From Mycobacterium sp. IS-836 (GTDB taxonomy: Bacteria; Actinomycetota; Actinomycetes; Mycobacteriales; Mycobacteriaceae), in the NCBI RefSeq assembly GCF_001954275.1, contig NZ_MBEU01000021.1:1-64000 (forward strand): a DNA stretch of 64,000 nt. The letters are read 5' to 3'. The notes below the pieces were generated by a model that made no database searches, was not told the DNA's origin, and saw only the letters and a list, made by a program, of their open reading frames with translations. The translations under genes were made by a program, and so were the position numbers. Every line of letters begins with the position of its first letter. The first letter of the stretch is position 1. Shown here piece after piece: positions 1 through 8,574 of this stretch.

Positions 1-76
1 CCACGGCCAGAAGGTGCAGACCGCCGGCAGCAACATGGCCAGCACCGACAGCGCCGTTGGGTCCAGCTGGGCCTAA
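1..76 (+). CDS. esxN: ESX-5 WXG100 protein EsxN-like, C-terminal end (partial)
   Basis: Reading from base 2, the window opens inside a coding frame ending HGQKVQTAGSNMAST...AVGSSWA and TAA at 74-76. This matches the C-terminus of the EsxN/EsxM-type WXG100 proteins of the ESX-5 locus, small helical-hairpin substrates secreted as a heterodimer. The 5' part lies outside the window. Its place directly before espG5 is the standard ESX-5 order, which supports the call. The C-terminal tail with A/S/T and SSWA is characteristic of the Mtb9.9 subfamily. Confidence 0.88.
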   Translation, partial: HGQKVQTAGSNMASTDSAVGSSWA

Positions 77-164
77 CCCCAACTTCAGGCGCGGCAGCAC
101 ACCGATTATGTGGTGTGCTGCCGCGTCCTGCGGTTATCCGAGCACGTCGACTTTCGAGGTATTG

Positions 165-1073
165 ATGGACTCACAGACCACGCGCACTGACATCACCGTC
201 AACGTCGACGGCTTCTGGATGCTGCAGGCGCTGCTGGACATTCGGCATGTCGCGCCGGAACTGCGGTGCCGGCCGTACGTCTCCACCGACTCGAACGACT
301 GGCTCAACGAACACCCCGGCATGGCGGTGATGCGCGAGCAGGGCATCGTCGTCGGCGAACTGAACGAGGTGCAGGAGCAGGTGGCCGCCCGGATGCGGGT
401 GCTGGCCGCACCCGACCTCGAGGTCATCGCCCTGCTGTCGCGGGGCAAGCTGCTCTACGGCGTGGTCGACGACGAGAACCAAGCGCCCGGCTCCCGCGAT
501 ATCCCCGACAACGAGTTCCGCGTGGTGCTGGCCCGGCGCGGTCAGCACTGGGTATCGGCGGTTCGGGTGGGCAACGACATCACGGTCGACGACGTCGCCG
601 TCGCGGACAGCGCCTCGATCGCGTCACTCGTCCTGGACGGCCTCGAGTCGATTCATCATGCGGAGCCCGCGGCGATCAACGCGGTCAACGTGCCGCTGGA
701 GGAGATGCTGGAAGTAACGAAGTCATGGCAGGAGTCGGGCTTCAACGTGTTCTCCGGCGGAGATCTCCGGCGAATGGGCATCAGCGCCGCCACGGTGGCC
801 GCGCTGGGGCAGGCGCTGTCGGACCCGGCGGCCGAGGTCGCGGTCTACGCCCGCCAATACCGGGACGACGCCAAGGGCCCGAGCGCCTCGGTGCTTTCGC
901 TCAAAGACGGTTCGGGCGGCCGGATCGCGCTTTATCAACAGGCCCGAACCGCGGGTTCGGGGGAGGCGTGGTTGGCCATCTGCCCAGCGACCCCGCAATT
1001 GGTCCAGGTCGGTATAAAAACCGTCCTGGATACGTTGCCGTACGGCGAGTGGAAAACCCACCGCAGGGTGTGA
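165..1073 (+). CDS. espG5: ESX-5 secretion-associated chaperone EspG5
   Basis: A 302-residue cytosolic chaperone that binds the hh motif of PPE proteins and keeps PE-PPE dimers soluble for export by ESX-5. The protein begins MDSQTTRTDITVNVDGFWML and has the usual EspG family length (about 300). The open frame extends upstream to 57, but the ATG at 165 follows a GAGG-like site and matches the start of known EspG5 proteins, so I chose it. It sits between esxN and eccD5 as in other ESX-5 loci. Its clients are very likely the PPE proteins encoded from 8575 onward. Confidence 0.93.
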   Translation: MDSQTTRTDITVNVDGFWMLQALLDIRHVAPELRCRPYVSTDSNDWLNEHPGMAVMREQGIVVGELNEVQEQVAARMRVLAAPDLEVIALLSRGKLLYGVVDDENQAPGSRDIPDNEFRVVLARRGQHWVSAVRVGNDITVDDVAVADSASIASLVLDGLESIHHAEPAAINAVNVPLEEMLEVTKSWQESGFNVFSGGDLRRMGISAATVAALGQALSDPAAEVAVYARQYRDDAKGPSASVLSLKDGSGGRIALYQQARTAGSGEAWLAICPATPQLVQVGIKTVLDTLPYGEWKTHRRV

Positions 1074-1153
1074 ACCCGCTTGCGAAACATAGTGTTTACC
1101 AACGGCTTTGCCCAGAACGTGCGGCCGAGAGGCAAACACGGCATACTTCTCTA

Positions 1154-1172
1154 GAATCATTAACGATGATTC
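1154..1172. repeat. Perfect inverted repeat between espG5 and eccD5
   Basis: GAATCAT and ATGATTC arms of 7 bp separated by TAACG. It lies in the 269-bp gap between espG5 and eccD5, 43 bp before a short leader ORF. It could be an operator for the eccD5-eccA5 transcript or a small RNA hairpin. I recognise no specific regulator. Confidence 0.5.
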
Positions 1173-1214
1173 GCCAGCAAAGCCACAACAACTAATATCG
1201 CGAGGGCGAGACAG

Positions 1215-1346
1215 ATGAAATCCGAATTGTTCGGGCTGCACATCCTCCGGCGCCACGGCGCCGCGGTGAGCAGGTCGGCAGCAGCCCCCGCGCGGCCACA
1301 TGCACGGGTTAACTCACACACCACGCTAGGGGGTGCGCAGCGATGA
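1215..1346 (+). CDS. Possible 43-codon leader ORF coupled to eccD5
   Basis: An ATG-initiated frame of 43 residues (starts MKSELFGLHILRRHG) preceded by a GAGGGCGAG purine run about 8 nt upstream. Its stop TGA overlaps the eccD5 ATG as ATGA at 1343-1346. That overlap is the usual arrangement for translational coupling in this genome, as between eccE5 and eccA5. The peptide resembles nothing I know and is Arg/Ala rich, so it may be chance in GC-rich DNA. eccD5 also has its own AGGGGG site. Hypothetical. Confidence 0.35.
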   Translation: MKSELFGLHILRRHGAAVSRSAAAPARPHARVNSHTTLGGAQR

Positions 1347-2863
1347 CTGCGATAACTTCGGTAGTTGAAGCGCCACAGCCCGACATCGAGGGAATCTCGC
1401 AGCCCCGGGCCGTCGTGGTCGGCATCATGGCCGGCGAGGGCGTCCAGATCGGCGTCCTGCTCGATGCCAATGCCCCCGTCTCGGTGATGACCGACCCGCT
1501 GCTGAAGGTGGTCAACAGCCGCCTGCGCGAACTCGGCGAGACACCGTTGGAAGCCAAGGGCCGCGGCAAATGGGCGCTGTGCCTGGTCGACGGCACGCCG
1601 CTGCGGGCCACGCAATCGCTCACCGAGCAAGACATCTACGACGGCGACCGCCTCTGGATCCGGTTCATCGTCGACACCGAGAAGCGATCGCAAGTCGTCG
1701 AACACATCTCCACTGCCGTTTCGCAGAACCTCAGCAAGAGGTTCGCGGCGATCGATCCGGTCATCGCCGTCCAGGTCGGTGCCTCGATGGTGGCCACCGG
1801 CGTAATCGCCGCGACGGCCCTGCTGGGCTGGTGGCGCTTCCACCACAACTCGTGGCTGACCACCATCTACTCCGCGGTGATCGCCGTGGTCGTCCTGGGC
1901 GTGTCGATGCTGCTGCTGGCACGGGCCCAAACCGACGCGGATCGGCGCGTCGGCGACATCATGCTGTTGAGTGGCCTGGCACCCCTGGCAGTCGCCGCGG
2001 CAGCCGCACCGCCCGGCGGGGTGGGTTCCCCCCATGCGGTGTTGGGCTTCGGGGTGCTGACCATCGAGACCATGTTGGCCCTGCGTTTCACCGGCCGCCG
2101 GCTCGGCACCTACACCGCGATCATCACCGTCGGCGCGGTCGCGGCGCTTGCCGCCCTGGCGCGGATGGTCGCGAATAGCAGTGCCGTGACGCTGCTCAGC
2201 TGCGTGGTCCTGGCCTGCGTGCTGGCCTACCACGCCGCCCCGGCGATGTCCCGTCGGCTGGCCGGCATCCGGCTGCCGGTGTTCCCGTCGGCCACCAGCC
2301 GCTGGGTGTTCGAGGCTCGACCCGACCTGCCGACCACCGTTGTGCGTTCCGACGGCGGCCCGCCGGTGTTGGAAGGGCCCGCGTCGGTGCGCGACGTGCT
2401 GCTGCAGGCGGAACGGGCCCGGTCGTTCCTGACCGGGCTGCTGATCGGGCTGGGCGTGCTGATGGTGGTGTCGCTGGCCGCACTGGCCGATCCGCACACC
2501 GGCCAACGGTGGCTGCCCCTGCTGCTCGCCGGTTTCAGCGCCGGATTCCTGATGCTGCGCGGGCGTTCCTACGTCGACCGCTGGCAGGCGATCACCCTGG
2601 CCGCGACGTCGGTGCTGATCGTCGGCACGGTGGTAGTGCGCTACGCGCTGGTGCTGCACTCGCCGCTCTCGGTCGCGATCTGCACGGGGATCCTGGTTCT
2701 GCTGCCGGCGGCGGGTCTGACGGCCGCGGCGGTTGTGCCCAACACGATCTACAGTCCGCTGTTCCGCAAGTTCGTGGAATGGATCGAATACCTCTGCCTG
2801 ATGCCGATCTTCCCGTTGGCATTGTGGTTGATGAATGTCTATGCGGCGATTCGGTACCGCTAG
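1343..2863 (+). CDS. eccD5: ESX-5 membrane channel component EccD5
   Basis: A 506-residue core subunit of the ESX-5 inner-membrane complex, of which EccD forms the large membrane vestibule. The first roughly 125 residues are a soluble ubiquitin-like domain. From about residue 135 the sequence is a series of hydrophobic segments consistent with the 11 transmembrane helices of the family. Length fits the family (about 500). The ATG at 1343 follows AGGGGG. Its 3' end overlaps the start of mycP5 by 29 bp, indicating one transcript eccD5-mycP5-eccE5-eccA5. Confidence 0.95.
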   Translation: MTAITSVVEAPQPDIEGISQPRAVVVGIMAGEGVQIGVLLDANAPVSVMTDPLLKVVNSRLRELGETPLEAKGRGKWALCLVDGTPLRATQSLTEQDIYDGDRLWIRFIVDTEKRSQVVEHISTAVSQNLSKRFAAIDPVIAVQVGASMVATGVIAATALLGWWRFHHNSWLTTIYSAVIAVVVLGVSMLLLARAQTDADRRVGDIMLLSGLAPLAVAAAAAPPGGVGSPHAVLGFGVLTIETMLALRFTGRRLGTYTAIITVGAVAALAALARMVANSSAVTLLSCVVLACVLAYHAAPAMSRRLAGIRLPVFPSATSRWVFEARPDLPTTVVRSDGGPPVLEGPASVRDVLLQAERARSFLTGLLIGLGVLMVVSLAALADPHTGQRWLPLLLAGFSAGFLMLRGRSYVDRWQAITLAATSVLIVGTVVVRYALVLHSPLSVAICTGILVLLPAAGLTAAAVVPNTIYSPLFRKFVEWIEYLCLMPIFPLALWLMNVYAAIRYR

Positions 2864-4694
2864 CAACAAGGTGTGGCGTGGGCGCGCGTCCCGCGCGACC
2901 GTCGCTGCCCTTCTGCTCACGTCGGGCGCGTTAGCCGGCTTGCCGCCGGCGTACGCGATCTCGCCTCCGACGGTCGACCCCGCCGCCGTTCCGCCCGACG
3001 GTCCGCCCGGACCGCCGGCGCCGATGAAGCAGAATTCGTACTGCACCGAGGTCGGCGTGCTGCCGGGCACCGATTTTCGGTTGCAGCCCAAGTACATGGA
3101 CATGCTGAACTTGCAGGAGGCCTGGCAGTTCGGCCGTGGTGCGGGGGTGAAAGTCGCCGTCATCGACACGGGCGTGACCCCACACCCCCGTTTCCAGCAC
3201 CTCATCCCCGGCGGCGACTACGTCATGGGCGGCGACGGATTGTCCGACTGCGACGCCCACGGAACGATCGTGGCGTCGATGATCGGCGCGGCCCCCGCCA
3301 GCGGCGCAACACCGCCGCCCGCGGGACCGCGCAAGCCCGTCACCATTCCGACCACCGAACCGCCCCCGAAAGCGCCGCCGCCGCAGACGGTTACGTTGTC
3401 GCCGCTGCCGCAGACGGTGACGATGGTTCCGCCGCCGCCGCAGTCGGAAGCTCCCCCCGCCGCGCCGGGACCCTTCCAGATACCGGGGTTCCCGGCAGCG
3501 CCGCAGCCGGCGGCACCGCCGGCACCGGCTCAGGGGGGCCCGGCCGCGGGACCGGGCCAGGCCCCGTCGGGCAATCGCGGCGGGTCCGGCACGGTGACCA
3601 TCCCCAGCTACTCCGGTGGCAAGCGCATCGTCGGCGTCGACAACCCGGTCGACCCGCGCCCGCTCGACCCGCCGAAGCCGCCACCGCCGCCCCCGCCACC
3701 CGCGGGGCAGGCGCCCGACGCCTTCAGCGGGGTCGCCCCCGAAGTCGACATCATTGCGATCCGCCAGTCCAGCCAGGCGTTCGGCCTCAAGGATGCCTAC
3801 ACCGGTGACGAGGATCCGCAGACCCGGGCGAAGGTCGACAACGTCGAGACGATGGCACGGGCGATCGTGCATGCCGCCAACCTCGGTGCCCAGATCATCA
3901 ACATCTCCGACGTGACATGCATGAGTGCGCGCAACATCATCGACCAGCGCTCGCTGGGTGCGGCGGTCCGCTACGCGGCGGTCGACAAGAACGCCGTCAT
4001 CGTCGCCGCGGCCGGGGACAGCAGCAAGAAAGACTGCAAGCAAAACCCGATCTTCGATCCGTTGCAGCCCAAAGATCCCCGCAACTGGAACGCGGTCACC
4101 ACCGTCGTCACGCCGTCGTGGTTCAGCGACTACGTGCTGACGGTCGGCGCGGTGGACCCGGACGGTCGTCCGCTTACCCAAGGGGGTCAGGGCCAGGGCG
4201 CATCGAGCATCGCCGGACCGTGGGTGGGCATCGCCGCACCCGGAACCGACGTCATCGGGCTCTCGCCCCGCGACGACGGCCTGATCAACGCGATCGACGG
4301 ACCGGACAACACGCTGCTGGTCCCGGCCGGCACCAGCTTCTCGGCGGCGATCGTGTCCGGGGTGGCCGCGCTCGTGCGCGCCAAGTTCCCCCAGCTGTCC
4401 GCTTACCAGGTCATCAACCGGTTGACCCGCACGGCCAGGGCACCCGCGCGCGGCGTGGATAACCAGATCGGGTACGGCGTCGTCGACCCCGTGGCGGCGC
4501 TGACGTGGGATGTGCCCGAAGGCCCGGCGAAGCCGCCGCAGCAATTGTCGGCGCCGCTGACAGTGCCTAAACCGGCCCCGCGCCGCGATATGGTGCCAGT
4601 GTGGGTGGCCGCCGGCGGACTGACCGGGGCATTACTCATCGGCGGCGCAATATTCGGTGTGGCAACAATGATGAAGCGACGGAAGCAGCAATGA
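2835..4694 (+). CDS. mycP5: ESX-5 membrane-anchored subtilisin-like protease mycosin-5
   Basis: A 619-residue S8 protease that caps the ESX-5 complex on the periplasmic side and is needed for secretion. Residues about 18-41 form a signal sequence. The catalytic triad is visible: Asp111 in VIDTGV, His142 in DAHGT and Ser501 in AGTSFSA. A long Pro-rich insertion (about 155-305) splits the catalytic domain and is typical of MycP5, where it is autoprocessed. A C-terminal transmembrane helix (about 588-612) is followed by KRRKQQ. ATGs at 2835 and 2841 are both possible starts; MRRF at 2841 aligns with the usual MQRF start. Confidence 0.95.
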   Translation: MSMRRFGTASNKVWRGRASRATVAALLLTSGALAGLPPAYAISPPTVDPAAVPPDGPPGPPAPMKQNSYCTEVGVLPGTDFRLQPKYMDMLNLQEAWQFGRGAGVKVAVIDTGVTPHPRFQHLIPGGDYVMGGDGLSDCDAHGTIVASMIGAAPASGATPPPAGPRKPVTIPTTEPPPKAPPPQTVTLSPLPQTVTMVPPPPQSEAPPAAPGPFQIPGFPAAPQPAAPPAPAQGGPAAGPGQAPSGNRGGSGTVTIPSYSGGKRIVGVDNPVDPRPLDPPKPPPPPPPPAGQAPDAFSGVAPEVDIIAIRQSSQAFGLKDAYTGDEDPQTRAKVDNVETMARAIVHAANLGAQIINISDVTCMSARNIIDQRSLGAAVRYAAVDKNAVIVAAAGDSSKKDCKQNPIFDPLQPKDPRNWNAVTTVVTPSWFSDYVLTVGAVDPDGRPLTQGGQGQGASSIAGPWVGIAAPGTDVIGLSPRDDGLINAIDGPDNTLLVPAGTSFSAAIVSGVAALVRAKFPQLSAYQVINRLTRTARAPARGVDNQIGYGVVDPVAALTWDVPEGPAKPPQQLSAPLTVPKPAPRRDMVPVWVAAGGLTGALLIGGAIFGVATMMKRRKQQ

Positions 4695-4713
4695 GGGCGG
4701 AGCGACGATAGTA

Positions 4714-5919
4714 ATGAATCCTCAACGCAGATTCGGGTTGTCGTTGTCATGGCTGCGAGTCACCGCGGTGTTCTTGGTCGACGTCGTGATCTTGCTGGTG
4801 GCCAGCCACTGCCCAGACTCGTGGCAGGGGGAGCACCGCATCGCCTTTTGGGTCGGGGTCGGCCTGGCGGTGATCGTCACGCTGCTGTCGTTGGTCACCC
4901 ACCACGGCCTCACGCTCACCTCGGGGTTGGCCACGTGGCTGTGGGATTGGTCCGCCGATCCGGGCACCGCGCTGGCCGCCGGCTGCACGCCCGCCGTCGA
5001 TTACCAGCGTAAATACGGACGCGACACGGTCGGGGTACGCGAGTACGCGGGCCGTCTGGTTTCAGTGATCGCGGTCGACGGCGGTGAGGAGGACGCTCCC
5101 GGGCGCCACCGCCACCATCGCACGACGGCGTCGGCCCCCACCCTGCTGGTGCAGGCGGTCGCTGAGGGGCTGCACCAATTCGACATCCACCTCGACGGAA
5201 TAGACGTTGTCTCGGTGAAGATCCGCCGCGGCGGCAACGCCGCCGAGCTGTCCAAGCTCGACGACTGGGGGCCCGAGGAGTGGGAGGTGGTCGGCGACCA
5301 GCCCGCCTCGTATGTGCGCCGCACCTGGCTGGTGCTGCGGATGAATCCCCAGCGCAACGTCGCCGCCGTCGCGGCCCGCGATTCGCTGGCGTCGACGTTG
5401 GTCGCGGCCACCGAACGCCTCGCCCAAGACCTCGATGGCCACGGCTGCGCGGCCCGGCCGCTGACGGCCGACGAACTCGCCGAGGTCGACAAGGCCGTGC
5501 TGGCCGACCTCGAACCGACCTGGAGCCGCCCCGGCTGGCGCTACCTCAAGCATTTCAACGGCTTTGCGACCAGTTTTTGGTTGACGCCGTCGGACATCAC
5601 CACGGAGGCGGTCGACGACCTGTGGCAGCCCGACACCGAGGCGACCGTGGTGACCATCCGCCTCACCACGTCGGGAGGCCGGCCGCTGGTCTCCGCCTGG
5701 GTGCGCTACCACAGCGACAAGCGGACCCCCAAGGGGTTGCCGCACGGACTCAACCGGCTCACCGGCCGCCAACTAGCAGCGGTGCGCGCGAGCCTGCCCG
5801 CCCCGACCACTCGGCCCTTACTGGTGGTGCCCACCCGGGACCTGCTGGAGGGCGATGAGTTGGTGCTGCCGGTCGCTCAGGTGCGGGATAACGCTGCGGC
5901 CTTGCCAGCAGCGCAATGA
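4714..5919 (+). CDS. eccE5: ESX-5 membrane component EccE5
   Basis: A 401-residue peripheral subunit of the ESX-5 membrane complex, which stabilises the assembled hexamer. Two N-terminal transmembrane helices (about 13-31 and 43-63) are followed by a large soluble domain containing a His-rich stretch (GRHRHHR near 130). Length fits the family (about 405). The ATG at 4714 follows GAGGGCGGAG, 20 bp after mycP5. The stop overlaps the eccA5 start as ATGA, so the two are translationally coupled. Confidence 0.94.
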   Translation: MNPQRRFGLSLSWLRVTAVFLVDVVILLVASHCPDSWQGEHRIAFWVGVGLAVIVTLLSLVTHHGLTLTSGLATWLWDWSADPGTALAAGCTPAVDYQRKYGRDTVGVREYAGRLVSVIAVDGGEEDAPGRHRHHRTTASAPTLLVQAVAEGLHQFDIHLDGIDVVSVKIRRGGNAAELSKLDDWGPEEWEVVGDQPASYVRRTWLVLRMNPQRNVAAVAARDSLASTLVAATERLAQDLDGHGCAARPLTADELAEVDKAVLADLEPTWSRPGWRYLKHFNGFATSFWLTPSDITTEAVDDLWQPDTEATVVTIRLTTSGGRPLVSAWVRYHSDKRTPKGLPHGLNRLTGRQLAAVRASLPAPTTRPLLVVPTRDLLEGDELVLPVAQVRDNAAALPAAQ

Positions 5920-7748
5920 GTCGTCCGCAATCAACCCCCGAGGACGCCCGTAACGCGATGGTCGCCGGCCTGTTGGCGTCCGGCATCTCGGTCAACGGGC
6001 TGCAGCCCAGCCACAACCCGCAGGTGGCATCGCAGATGTTCACCATGGCGTCGACCATCGACCCCGACATGTGCGACGCATGGCTGGCGCGGGTGCTCGC
6101 CGGTGACCAGAGCCTCGAGGTGCTCGCCGGCGCGTGGGCATCGATCAGGACGTTCGGGTGGGAGATCCGCCGTCTCGGGGTCACCGAATTGCAGTTCCGG
6201 CCCGAAGTGTCCGACGGGTTGTTCCTGCGGCTGGCGGTCACCAGTGGGGAGTCGCTCGCCTGCGCGTACGCCGCGGCGCTCGCCGAGGCGAAACACTATG
6301 AGGAAGCCGCGAAACTGCTCGACGGCGTCGAGCCCCGGCATCCATTCGACGAAGAGCTGGTCACCTACGTGCGCGGCGTGCTGTACTTCCGCACCGGGCG
6401 GTGGCCGGACGTGCTCTTGCAGTTCCCCGAGGGGAAGGTCTGGCGCAACCCCGAGCTCAAAGCCGCGGGTGCGGCGATGGCCACCACGGCCCTGGCGTCG
6501 CTCGGGGTGTTCGAGGAGGCCGTCCGGCGCGGCCAGGCGGCCATCGAGGCGGACCGGGTGCCGGGCGCGGCCAACGTCGCGCTCTATACCCAAGGCATGT
6601 GCTTGCGCCACCTTGGACGCGAGGAGGAGGCCGCCGAGCTGTTACGCCGGGTGTATTCGCGCGATCCCAAATTCACCCCGGCCCGGGAAGCGTTGGACAA
6701 CAACGATTATCGGCTGATATTGACCGACCCCGAGACGATCGAGGCCCGCACGGACCCGTGGGACCCGGACAGTGCGCCGACCCGCGCGCAGACGGAGGCC
6801 GCCCGCCACGCCGAGGAAGCCGCCAAATATCTGGCCGAAGGCGACGCCGAGCTCAACGCGATGCTCGGCATGGAAAAAGCCAAACGCGAAATCAAACTCA
6901 TCAAATCGACGACCAAGGTGAACCTGGCCCGAGCCAAGATGGGGCTGCCGGTGCCGGTGACGTCGCGCCACACCTTGTTGCTCGGGCCGCCGGGAACCGG
7001 GAAGACGTCGGTGGCGCGGGCTTTCACCAAGCAACTGTGCGGGCTCACCGTGCTGCGCAAGCCGCTCGTGGTGGAGACCAGCCGCACGAAGCTACTGGGC
7101 CGTTACATGGCCGACGCGGAGAAGAACACCGAGGAGATGCTCGAGGGCGCCTTGGGCGGGGCCGTCTTCTTCGACGAGATGCATACCCTGCACGAGCGCG
7201 GCTATCACCAGGGTGACCCCTACGGCAACGCGATCATCAATACGCTGCTGCTGTACATGGAGAATCATCGCGACGAGCTCGTTGTCTTCGGTGCGGGCTA
7301 CGCCAAGGCGATGGACAAGATGCTCGAGGTGAATCAGGGTCTGCGACGGCGCTTTTCGACCGTGATCGAGTTCTTCAGCTATACCCCGGACGAACTTGTC
7401 GCGCTGACCCAACTGATGGGGCGGGAAAACGAGGACGTGATCACCGACGAATCGGCCCAGGCGTTACTGCCGTCGTACACGAAGTTCTACCTCGACGAAA
7501 GCTACTCCGAAGACGGGGATCTGATCCGCGGCATCGATACGCTCGGCAACGCCGGCTTCGTGCGCAATGTGGTGGAAAAGGCCCGCGACCACCGAAGCTT
7601 CCGCCTGGACGATGAGGACCTCGACGCCGTACTGTCTAGCGACACAACCGAATTCAGCGAGCGCGACCTGCTGCGGTTCAAGGAGCTCACCAGCGACGAC
7701 CTGGCCGAGGGGCTGAGCGCGGCGGTGGCCGAGAAGAAGTCGACCTAG
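5916..7748 (+). CDS. eccA5: ESX-5 cytosolic AAA+ ATPase EccA5
   Basis: A 610-residue CbbX-type AAA+ ATPase thought to release EspG5 chaperones from PE/PPE substrates. The N-terminal half is a TPR-like helical domain (to about 280). The ATPase domain has Walker A GPPGTGKT at 357-364 and Walker B VFFDE at 417-421. Length fits the family. It starts at the ATGA overlap with eccE5 and ends the ESX-5 core operon; the M-box leader of the PE/PPE genes follows 80 bp later. Confidence 0.95.
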   Translation: MSRPQSTPEDARNAMVAGLLASGISVNGLQPSHNPQVASQMFTMASTIDPDMCDAWLARVLAGDQSLEVLAGAWASIRTFGWEIRRLGVTELQFRPEVSDGLFLRLAVTSGESLACAYAAALAEAKHYEEAAKLLDGVEPRHPFDEELVTYVRGVLYFRTGRWPDVLLQFPEGKVWRNPELKAAGAAMATTALASLGVFEEAVRRGQAAIEADRVPGAANVALYTQGMCLRHLGREEEAAELLRRVYSRDPKFTPAREALDNNDYRLILTDPETIEARTDPWDPDSAPTRAQTEAARHAEEAAKYLAEGDAELNAMLGMEKAKREIKLIKSTTKVNLARAKMGLPVPVTSRHTLLLGPPGTGKTSVARAFTKQLCGLTVLRKPLVVETSRTKLLGRYMADAEKNTEEMLEGALGGAVFFDEMHTLHERGYHQGDPYGNAIINTLLLYMENHRDELVVFGAGYAKAMDKMLEVNQGLRRRFSTVIEFFSYTPDELVALTQLMGRENEDVITDESAQALLPSYTKFYLDESYSEDGDLIRGIDTLGNAGFVRNVVEKARDHRSFRLDDEDLDAVLSSDTTEFSERDLLRFKELTSDDLAEGLSAAVAEKKST

Positions 7749-7787
7749 CGCGCCTTCTCGCGGCACCGCAAATCGGCCGGCAGCAAG

Positions 7788-7816
7788 TTGACTCGTGCCG
7801 GTCCAAATGCCACCAT
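7788..7816 (+). promoter_or_regulatory. Candidate promoter for the M-box leader
   Basis: TTGACT (7788-7793, one mismatch to the sigma-A -35 consensus), a 17-bp spacer and a weak -10 CACCAT (7811-7816) predict transcription from about 7823, a few bases before the M-box begins. The spacing and the perfect fit to the riboswitch start are the support. The -10 is poor. Confidence 0.45.
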
Positions 7817-7826
7817 GGCTTTCGTA

Positions 7827-7926
7827 TGCACCTCGCTAGGTGAGGCGTCTACACGGATATAGGCCACTGACCTCGAACGTCGAGAGACGCCCAGGGTCAG
7901 GACAGCTCTTCCCGGCTTAAGGGTTG
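7827..7926 (+). promoter_or_regulatory. M-box (ykoK leader) magnesium riboswitch
   Basis: The conserved M-box core reads in order: GCTAGGTGAGGCGTCTACAC, then CGGATATAGGCC, GAACGTCGAGAGACGCCC, AGGGTCAGGA and CTTAAGG. In this class the aptamer folds around Mg2+ and shuts off downstream expression when Mg2+ is high. Known mycobacterial examples precede Rv1535 and the PE20-PPE31 region next to mgtC, which is the same neighbourhood. A possible expression platform is the pairing of GGGGTGC (7987-7993) with GCACCCC (8044-8050), just before a strong ribosome site. Transition metals probably act separately through the boxes at 8209 and 8499. Confidence 0.85.
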
Positions 7927-8083
7927 AGCCCAAGTGGCTTCCGGTTCGATCCGGATACGCCGTGTGGTGCCAAAGCTCTGACGAGAGGGGTGCTGCGTCC
8001 GGGTCGTTTCTCGGGCGCTCCTCCCCGACGTGCGATGCAGTCGGCACCCCCGTGTGCCCTGGCCGTGAGGAGGTGAGAGCGAA

Positions 8084-8164
8084 ATGAGTCCCGACGATAT
8101 TCCGTCTTCCAGAACGACGATCATTTCGTTACGACCGACCCCGGCCTCACTTGTTCGGTCCTGA
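8084..8164 (+). CDS. 26-codon leader ORF downstream of the M-box
   Basis: A short frame, MSPDDIPSSRTTIISLRPTP and six more residues, preceded by an excellent ribosome site (GAGGAGGTGAG, 7 nt before ATG). It begins 34 nt after the possible expression-platform stem and ends before the Zur-like palindrome. It contains two Pro codons near the start and two near the end, reminiscent of metal-leader peptides whose translation tunes downstream expression. No homologue is known to me; translation is inferred only from the ribosome site. A weaker inverted repeat, AACGA...TCGTT (8113-8130), lies within it. Confidence 0.45.
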   Translation: MSPDDIPSSRTTIISLRPTPASLVRS

Positions 8165-8208
8165 TCGTGCTTGGCCCGGTAAACCCGGGCTGCCTGGTCG
8201 GCCCATAA

Positions 8209-8229
8209 TGAAAACGATTATCGTTTCGG
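8209..8229. promoter_or_regulatory. Zur-like zinc operator
   Basis: AAACGATTATCGTTT (8212-8226) is a perfect palindrome around a central T, flanked by TGA on the left, in an otherwise GC-rich region. It closely fits actinobacterial Zur boxes (TGAAAATGATTATCATTTTCA type). A -10-like TAGTGT lies at 8232-8237, so a bound repressor would cover the promoter spacer upstream of the PE-like ORF at 8309. Confidence 0.6.
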
Positions 8230-8308
8230 TGTAGTGTCTTGCTCGGCCTCGCCGCGGCGTGCGCGACGGCGCCAGCAATCCACCTGCAAGTCATGCGAGG
8301 AGGGGCTG

Positions 8309-8488
8309 ATGTCGCTTGCAATTCGGCATCCGGAAGCGGTGACGACGGCTGGCGGTCACCTGAATGGTGTTGGATTCGCCTTGACCGCAACACAATTCAC
8401 GCCAGATGGCAGCCGGTGGGGCAGCAGTGAGCGTCCAAGCGATGGCAGTGCCCGGCACGACGCGCGGGATGCGGGACTCGTGGCGTGA
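8309..8488 (+). pseudogene. Shortened PE-family gene (PE20 position)
   Basis: A 59-residue frame starting MSLAIRHPEAVTTAGGHLNG after a strong GAGGAGG site. The first 27 residues follow the PE pattern (MSF..A.PE..AAAA..L.GIGSALTA). The next stretch, ALTATQFTPDGSRW, resembles the later PE segment ALTAAQFAAHGQLY, so the middle of the roughly 95-residue PE domain seems deleted, and the C-terminus then departs from the family. The YxxxD/E secretion signal is missing. It sits where a full PE partner of the PPE gene at 8575 would be expected. It may be a nonfunctional relic or a diverged short protein. Confidence 0.55.
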
Positions 8489-8498
8489 TTAGATCTAT

Positions 8499-8517
8499 TT
8501 AGCTTAGCCTTGCCTAA
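8499..8517. promoter_or_regulatory. IdeR-like iron box upstream of PPE gene
   Basis: TTAGCTTAGCCTTGCCTAA matches 15 of 19 positions of the IdeR consensus TTAGGTTAGGCTAACCTAA. It lies in an AT-rich pocket 58 bp before the PPE start at 8575 and just after the PE-like frame. IdeR-Fe2+ normally represses from such sites under iron sufficiency. Confidence 0.6.
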
Positions 8518-8574
8518 ACAGGACCAGGCCTTTCCAACCACGCGGTCGCAACTAGTAAGAGAGGGGCGCGAACG

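Noticed and set aside
1160..3205. 681-residue open frame on the minus strand opposite eccD5/mycP5
   Set aside because: Arg/His/Gln-rich composition and position opposite clear ESX-5 genes mark it as a GC-rich shadow frame.
2931..4544. 537-residue minus-strand frame opposite mycP5
   Set aside because: Low-complexity Arg/Gly content with no domain; shadow of mycP5.
7745..8124. Minus-strand ORFs in the M-box leader
   Set aside because: No ribosome site or homology; the plus-strand riboswitch explains the sequence better.
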